From Streptomyces globosus (GTDB lineage Bacteria > Actinomycetota > Actinomycetes > Streptomycetales > Streptomycetaceae), in assembly GCF_003325375.1 (NCBI RefSeq), contig NZ_CP030862.1, positions 1,615,501-1,679,500 of the forward strand: 64,000 bases of DNA, in the 5' to 3' direction. This document shows, in pieces, positions 60,566 to 64,000 of the stretch. Positions within the stretch are counted from its first letter, which is position 1, and the number at the start of each line of letters is the position of its first letter. The notes beneath the pieces were generated by a model that had not been told where the DNA came from, searched no databases, and saw only the letters and a program-made list of their open reading frames with translations. The translations under genes were made by a program, and so were the position numbers.

Positions 60566-61732
60566 GTGAACAGCAGGCAGCCCGACCGGTCCGACACCCG
60601 CACTCCGATCCCTGTCGTCGTCCTCGCCGGATTCCTCGGATCCGGCAAGACGACGCTGCTCAACCACCTCCTCACCCACCGCGGCGGCACCCGCATCGGG
60701 GTCGTGGTCAACGACTTCGGCTCCATCGAGATCGACGCGATGTCGGTGGCAGGCCAGGTCGGCGACTCCATGGTCTCCCTCGGCGGCGGCTGCCTGTGCT
60801 GCGCGGTCGACGGCAGCGAACTCGACGCCTACCTGGAGAGGCTCTCCGATCCCGTCCACCGGATCGACGTGATCGTCATCGAGGCGAGCGGCCTGGCCGA
60901 GCCGCAGGAGATGATCCGCATGCTGGCCGCCAGTGAGAACCCGGCCATCCGCTACGGCGGGCTGGTGGAGGTCGTGGATGCGGCCGAGTTCGACGAGACC
61001 CGCGCCAGGCACCCGGAGACCGACCGCCACCTTGCCGCCGCCGACCTGGTGGTGCTCAACAAGACCGACCGCGTCGACTGCGCGGAGCGCGCCCGCATCG
61101 AGGCCGAACTGGCCGCCCTGTGCCCGGGGATCCCCCTGGTCGCCGCCGACCACGGGCGCATCGACCCCGGGCTGCTGTTCGACCGCCGTCCGTGGACCGA
61201 GACGCGGGGGCAGCTGTCCTTCGAGGACCTGATCGCCGAGGCACGGGACGACGGCAGGGACGGCGGCGGCCCCACCGACCACACGGGGCACGCGCACACG
61301 CAGTACGAGAGCACGGAGTTCGTCTCCGAACAGGCCCTCAGCCCCCGCCGCCTGATCGACTTCCTCGACCGGCGCCCCGCCGGCCTCTACCGGATCAAGG
61401 GCTTCGTGTACTTCGGCGTCCCCGGGCACGAGGAGCGCTACGCGGTCCACGCCGTCGGCCGGTTCCTCCGCTTCGCACCCGGACCCTGGGGGCGGGGCGA
61501 GCCCCGGCTGACCCGCCTCGTCCTGATCGGGTCCGGCACCGACGGGGCAGCCCTGCTGCGGGAACTCGACGCCTGCCGCGAGCCGGCCCCGCAGAACGCC
61601 GGACCCGAGGCGATGTGGGGGATCCTCCGCTACGTCGCCCGCCCCGCCGGAGCCGGGCCGGAAGCGGACGTCCCCGCCGAGGACCCCCCGGCCGCCGACC
61701 ACGAGGACGCCCCCGCCTCCGCGGAGGTGTGA
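60566..61732 (+). CDS. CobW/COG0523 family GTPase (metal chaperone)
   Basis: The protein has 388 residues. GTP loop [19 protein letters not shown], the metal site GGGCLCC (CxCC), [12 protein letters not shown] and the G4 motif LNKTDRV. A His-rich stretch HTGHAH occurs near 245 and the CobW C-terminal domain follows ([22 protein letters not shown]). Such proteins insert zinc or cobalt into partner enzymes, often under metal shortage. GTG 60566 is the start; there is no clear Zur site upstream. It starts 14 bases after the citrate synthase stop. Confidence 0.93.
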   Translation: MNSRQPDRSDTRTPIPVVVLAGFLGSGKTTLLNHLLTHRGGTRIGVVVNDFGSIEIDAMSVAGQVGDSMVSLGGGCLCCAVDGSELDAYLERLSDPVHRIDVIVIEASGLAEPQEMIRMLAASENPAIRYGGLVEVVDAAEFDETRARHPETDRHLAAADLVVLNKTDRVDCAERARIEAELAALCPGIPLVAADHGRIDPGLLFDRRPWTETRGQLSFEDLIAEARDDGRDGGGPTDHTGHAHTQYESTEFVSEQALSPRRLIDFLDRRPAGLYRIKGFVYFGVPGHEERYAVHAVGRFLRFAPGPWGRGEPRLTRLVLIGSGTDGAALLRELDACREPAPQNAGPEAMWGILRYVARPAGAGPEADVPAEDPPAADHEDAPASAEV

Positions 61733-61743
61733 GCCGTACGGCC

Positions 61744-63849
61744 TCAGGCCACCTCGACGCCGTGGTCGGCGAGCAGGGCCGCGAGGCCGTCGCGGTAGCC
61801 CTTCCCGCCCGCCACGAAGTCCCAGTCGCCGTTGGCGCGGCGCCGGAAGGAGCCGAGGACCAGCGCGGTTTCGCCCGGGCGGCCGTCGGAGACGTCCAGA
61901 CGGCCGAGCTCGGCGCCGTCGGCCGCGAGGAGCCGGATGCCGGCGTCGGTGAAACCGGTCAGGTCGGCGTGCGGGTCGGCTTCCGGGTCGACCGCGGCGA
62001 CGAGGACCAGCCGGTCCGCGGACTGCGGCAGCCCGTCGAACGAGACGGCCAGGGCGGCCTTGTCCGGCGCCGTGGGCGGATGGGCCCGCACCGAGCCGTC
62101 CGGGGTGCGGGGGTTGTTGTAGAAGACGAAGTGGTCCTCGGTCAGCACCCGGCTGCCCTGGCAGACCAGCGCGCACACGTCCAGGGCCACCGGGCCGGAC
62201 CAGGACATGCCCAGGACGTTGTGGTCCGCAGGGGCGTCGGGCCCGGCCGCGGACCCGGCACCCGCCCCGGCCGCCCCGGCCGTGCCGGTCGGCGCGGGTG
62301 CGGCCGCCGCCGGGCCGTCGGCCGGGCCGAGCCGGCCGCGCAGCCCGTGCTGGTGCAGCAGCTCCACCAGGGCCGGACCGGGAACCAACTCCAGTGGCTT
62401 GCCGTTGGCAAAGGTGTACGAACCCGGCCCGAAGGAGGCAGTCGTGACGAGCACGCCCTTGTTCGCCCCCTTGTCCTGCACGGTGCCGTACAGATCGCGT
62501 ACGGCCGTCGGCGGCACCGTCCTGCGGTAGCGCTTGACCTGCACCACGATCCGACCGCCCCGGATCGGGGCCGGGTCCAGCGCCTCCACGTCGACACCGC
62601 CGTCGTTCGACCGCTGCGTCGTGACCGCCTCCATGCCCATCGCCCGGAACAGCTCCGCGACCAGGTTCTCGAAGTCGATCGGGTCCATCGCGAACAGGTC
62701 CGGCTCGTCGTCTTCCGCGCCTCCGCCGTGGCTGACGACACCGCCGCCGACCTCGTCCGGCCGGCGCCCGGCCCGGACCGCCGTGCGCTGGTCGGGGCGT
62801 GCCGACAGCTGCCCGCCGAGCCCCGAGACCAGGCAGTCGACGGCGCTGACCTGCTCCAGCCGCAGCCCCGCGAAGGCGCTGCGCGCCGCGGAGACGGTGG
62901 CGAGCACGAACCGCGCCTCCCGGCCCGTCGCGGGGTCGTGGCAGTCGACGAAGCCGTTGACGGTGACGGAGTCCAGGGCGCCGAACTCGTCGGCGGCGTA
63001 CAGCTCCCGCAGGACCAGCAGCATGCACTGCGCCAGCACGTCCCGGTACAGGGCCCGGCGCTCCGTCACCGGACGCGGCTTGACCTTGTCCTGGCCGGTG
63101 CTGGGCAGGTACTGCACCGCCCTGGCCTCCGGGACCACCGGGTAGCCGGGCAGCTCCCAGTCCAGGACCAGCTCGCGCGCGGCGGGGTCGTAGGCGGCGG
63201 CCACCTGCCGCGGCAGCGCCTCGGGCCAGGCCGTGGAGGCGTACAGGGCGGCGGAGAAGTACTCGACCGCGGCCTCGGCGCTGCCCGCGCGCAGGGCGTC
63301 GGCCAGCTCGGCGAGCCCGCTGTTGTGCTCGCGGACCCCGGCGAGCTGCTCGGCCGCCCACCGGTCGTACTGCTGCCGGTACGCGGCGAGCTGCTGCTGC
63401 CGCCGGGCCTCCGCGGCGGTCGCGGCCTGCCAGGCCTCGGTGTACCGGGCGTGGGCGTCTCGCTCCGCCTGCGCCCGGTGCTGCGAGCCGAGGGTCCAGC
63501 CGCTGCTCTGCCGCCGGAAGTCCTCCAGGCGCGGGAGCGGTACGGGCTGCGCCAGCGCGCCGGGGTCGAAGGGGGCGACCTGCTCGGGGCGGACCAGGGA
63601 GGCCATCCGGAACGCCGGCGCACGGCAGCCGGCGACCAGCAGCCCCTTGAGGGCGGCGACCTCGGCGTCGAGGGCGGCGGTGCGGCGCAGGGCCTCGGCC
63701 TCGCGGTACTGCCGGTGGCTGCGGTTCGCCTCCCGCTCGTAGGCCCGCTGCCGGCGTTCGGCCTCCCGCTGCTGGACCAGCTGCGTCTGCTGCTGCCGCC
63801 GCTGGGCCTCGGCCCAGGTCCCGATCAATCCGCCCGACCGACGACTCAT
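61744..63849 (-). CDS. Coiled-coil, Mrr-like endonuclease and TerD-domain fusion
   Basis: The protein has 701 residues. Residues 1-65 and about 120-175 are Gln/Arg/Ala-rich coiled coils. A domain of about 150 residues (LDWELPGYPVVPEARAVQYL, RALYRDVLAQCMLLVLRELY) is not recognised. At about 385-490 is an Mrr-type nuclease: FENLVAELFRAMGMEAV, DGGVDVEAL and VVQVKRYRRTVP, giving the D...QxK site. The last 155 residues are TerD-like (SFDGLPQSADRLVLVAAVDP, ADGAELGRLDVSDG, LVLGSFRRRANGDWDFVAGG). TerD proteins belong to tellurite and phage-stress systems; a nuclease fusion suggests defence. Confidence 0.85.
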   Translation of the reverse strand: MSRRSGGLIGTWAEAQRRQQQTQLVQQREAERRQRAYEREANRSHRQYREAEALRRTAALDAEVAALKGLLVAGCRAPAFRMASLVRPEQVAPFDPGALAQPVPLPRLEDFRRQSSGWTLGSQHRAQAERDAHARYTEAWQAATAAEARRQQQLAAYRQQYDRWAAEQLAGVREHNSGLAELADALRAGSAEAAVEYFSAALYASTAWPEALPRQVAAAYDPAARELVLDWELPGYPVVPEARAVQYLPSTGQDKVKPRPVTERRALYRDVLAQCMLLVLRELYAADEFGALDSVTVNGFVDCHDPATGREARFVLATVSAARSAFAGLRLEQVSAVDCLVSGLGGQLSARPDQRTAVRAGRRPDEVGGGVVSHGGGAEDDEPDLFAMDPIDFENLVAELFRAMGMEAVTTQRSNDGGVDVEALDPAPIRGGRIVVQVKRYRRTVPPTAVRDLYGTVQDKGANKGVLVTTASFGPGSYTFANGKPLELVPGPALVELLHQHGLRGRLGPADGPAAAAPAPTGTAGAAGAGAGSAAGPDAPADHNVLGMSWSGPVALDVCALVCQGSRVLTEDHFVFYNNPRTPDGSVRAHPPTAPDKAALAVSFDGLPQSADRLVLVAAVDPEADPHADLTGFTDAGIRLLAADGAELGRLDVSDGRPGETALVLGSFRRRANGDWDFVAGGKGYRDGLAALLADHGVEVA

Positions 63850-64000
63850 CAGCTGTGTACTCCCCCCACAACGCCCGGAGGGAAAACACTAGTCGGCATT
63901 CGGGTGGTACGTCCCCCGGCCCGTACCACCCGGATGCCGGCCTCCGTCCCGGGAGGGGACGGCCTACAGCGCGGAGCCCGCCACCACGGAGACCGCGGCG
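63850..64000. other. Right-edge intergenic region with possible end of a minus-strand gene
   Basis: CTA at 63963-63965 could be a TAG stop of a minus-strand gene, since the preceding codons (Ala-Ala-Val-Ser-Val-Val-Ala-Gly-Ser-Ala-Leu) look like a membrane segment. Only 11 codons are visible, so this cannot be confirmed. Confidence 0.3.

Noticed and set aside
63963..64000. End of a minus-strand membrane protein gene
   Set aside because: Only 11 codons and a stop are visible, too little to support a gene call.

Overview
This window looks like the chromosome of a Streptomyces species. It is very GC-rich, has GTG as well as ATG starts after GGAGG-type ribosome sites, and carries recognisable developmental and housekeeping genes: the sporulation regulator whiH, the principal sigma factor hrdB and the topoisomerase IV gene parE, in the order known from Streptomyces coelicolor (recalled, not searched). 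I saw no rRNA, tRNA, CRISPR array, transposase or integrase.

Layout. (1) 1-5753 is core: the end of a DUF4173-type membrane protein, rnhB, two conserved unknown genes, and a RecQ helicase with a phosphoribosyltransferase-like tail. (2) 5779-39769 is an accessory block that looks like a specialised-metabolite gene cluster. Its main part is a run of about 18 minus-strand genes (25758 down to 7800), many with 4-base ATGA or GTGA overlaps, ending beside a histidine kinase/response regulator pair. The run begins with an acyl carrier protein. It continues with two unknown proteins, a tautomerase, an AfsA-like enzyme, a HAD phosphatase, a thymidylate-kinase-like protein, a GH3-type acyl-amido synthetase, a methyltransferase, a FAD oxidoreductase, two more unknown proteins, a LysR-type ligand domain without its HTH, a hydrolase, a second methyltransferase, a Tat-exported double carboxymuconolactone-decarboxylase protein and a P450. 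It ends with a 64-residue peptide translationally coupled to a fused azoline-type YcaO cyclodehydratase. (3) To the right lie two XRE/MmyB-like regulators, a type II thioesterase, a KASIII, a reductase, an acyltransferase, an MFS exporter, a stand-alone SagB-like N-terminal domain, a flavin reductase, a SnoaL-like protein, a SARP activator, an aldo-keto reductase and a flavin monooxygenase of acyl-CoA dehydrogenase fold. (4) 40028-64000 is core again: DUF4192 protein, glycogen-debranching-like enzyme, NUDIX regulator, ABC transporter, whiH, hrdB, a secreted trypsin-like protease, a small zinc-ribbon protein, parE, DUF485/acetate symporter, a CitAB-type two-component system, two divergent citrate synthases (one with a MerR-type HTH), a CobW GTPase and an Mrr-TerD fusion.

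How it may work together (inference). The accessory block contains no modular PKS or NRPS. Carbon-skeleton candidates are the AfsA-like enzyme (DHAP plus beta-ketoacyl-ACP in the known family) with its own ACP and phosphatase, the KASIII, and the small peptide with the YcaO enzyme. GH3, P450, FAD enzymes, methyltransferases and the two-component monooxygenase would tailor the product and the MFS protein would export it. Palindromes built on GGTGGTG...CACCACC lie in front of several cluster transcription units and may be the operators of the two XRE regulators. That shared element is the best evidence that the left and right halves form one regulated system. The product cannot be named from sequence alone.
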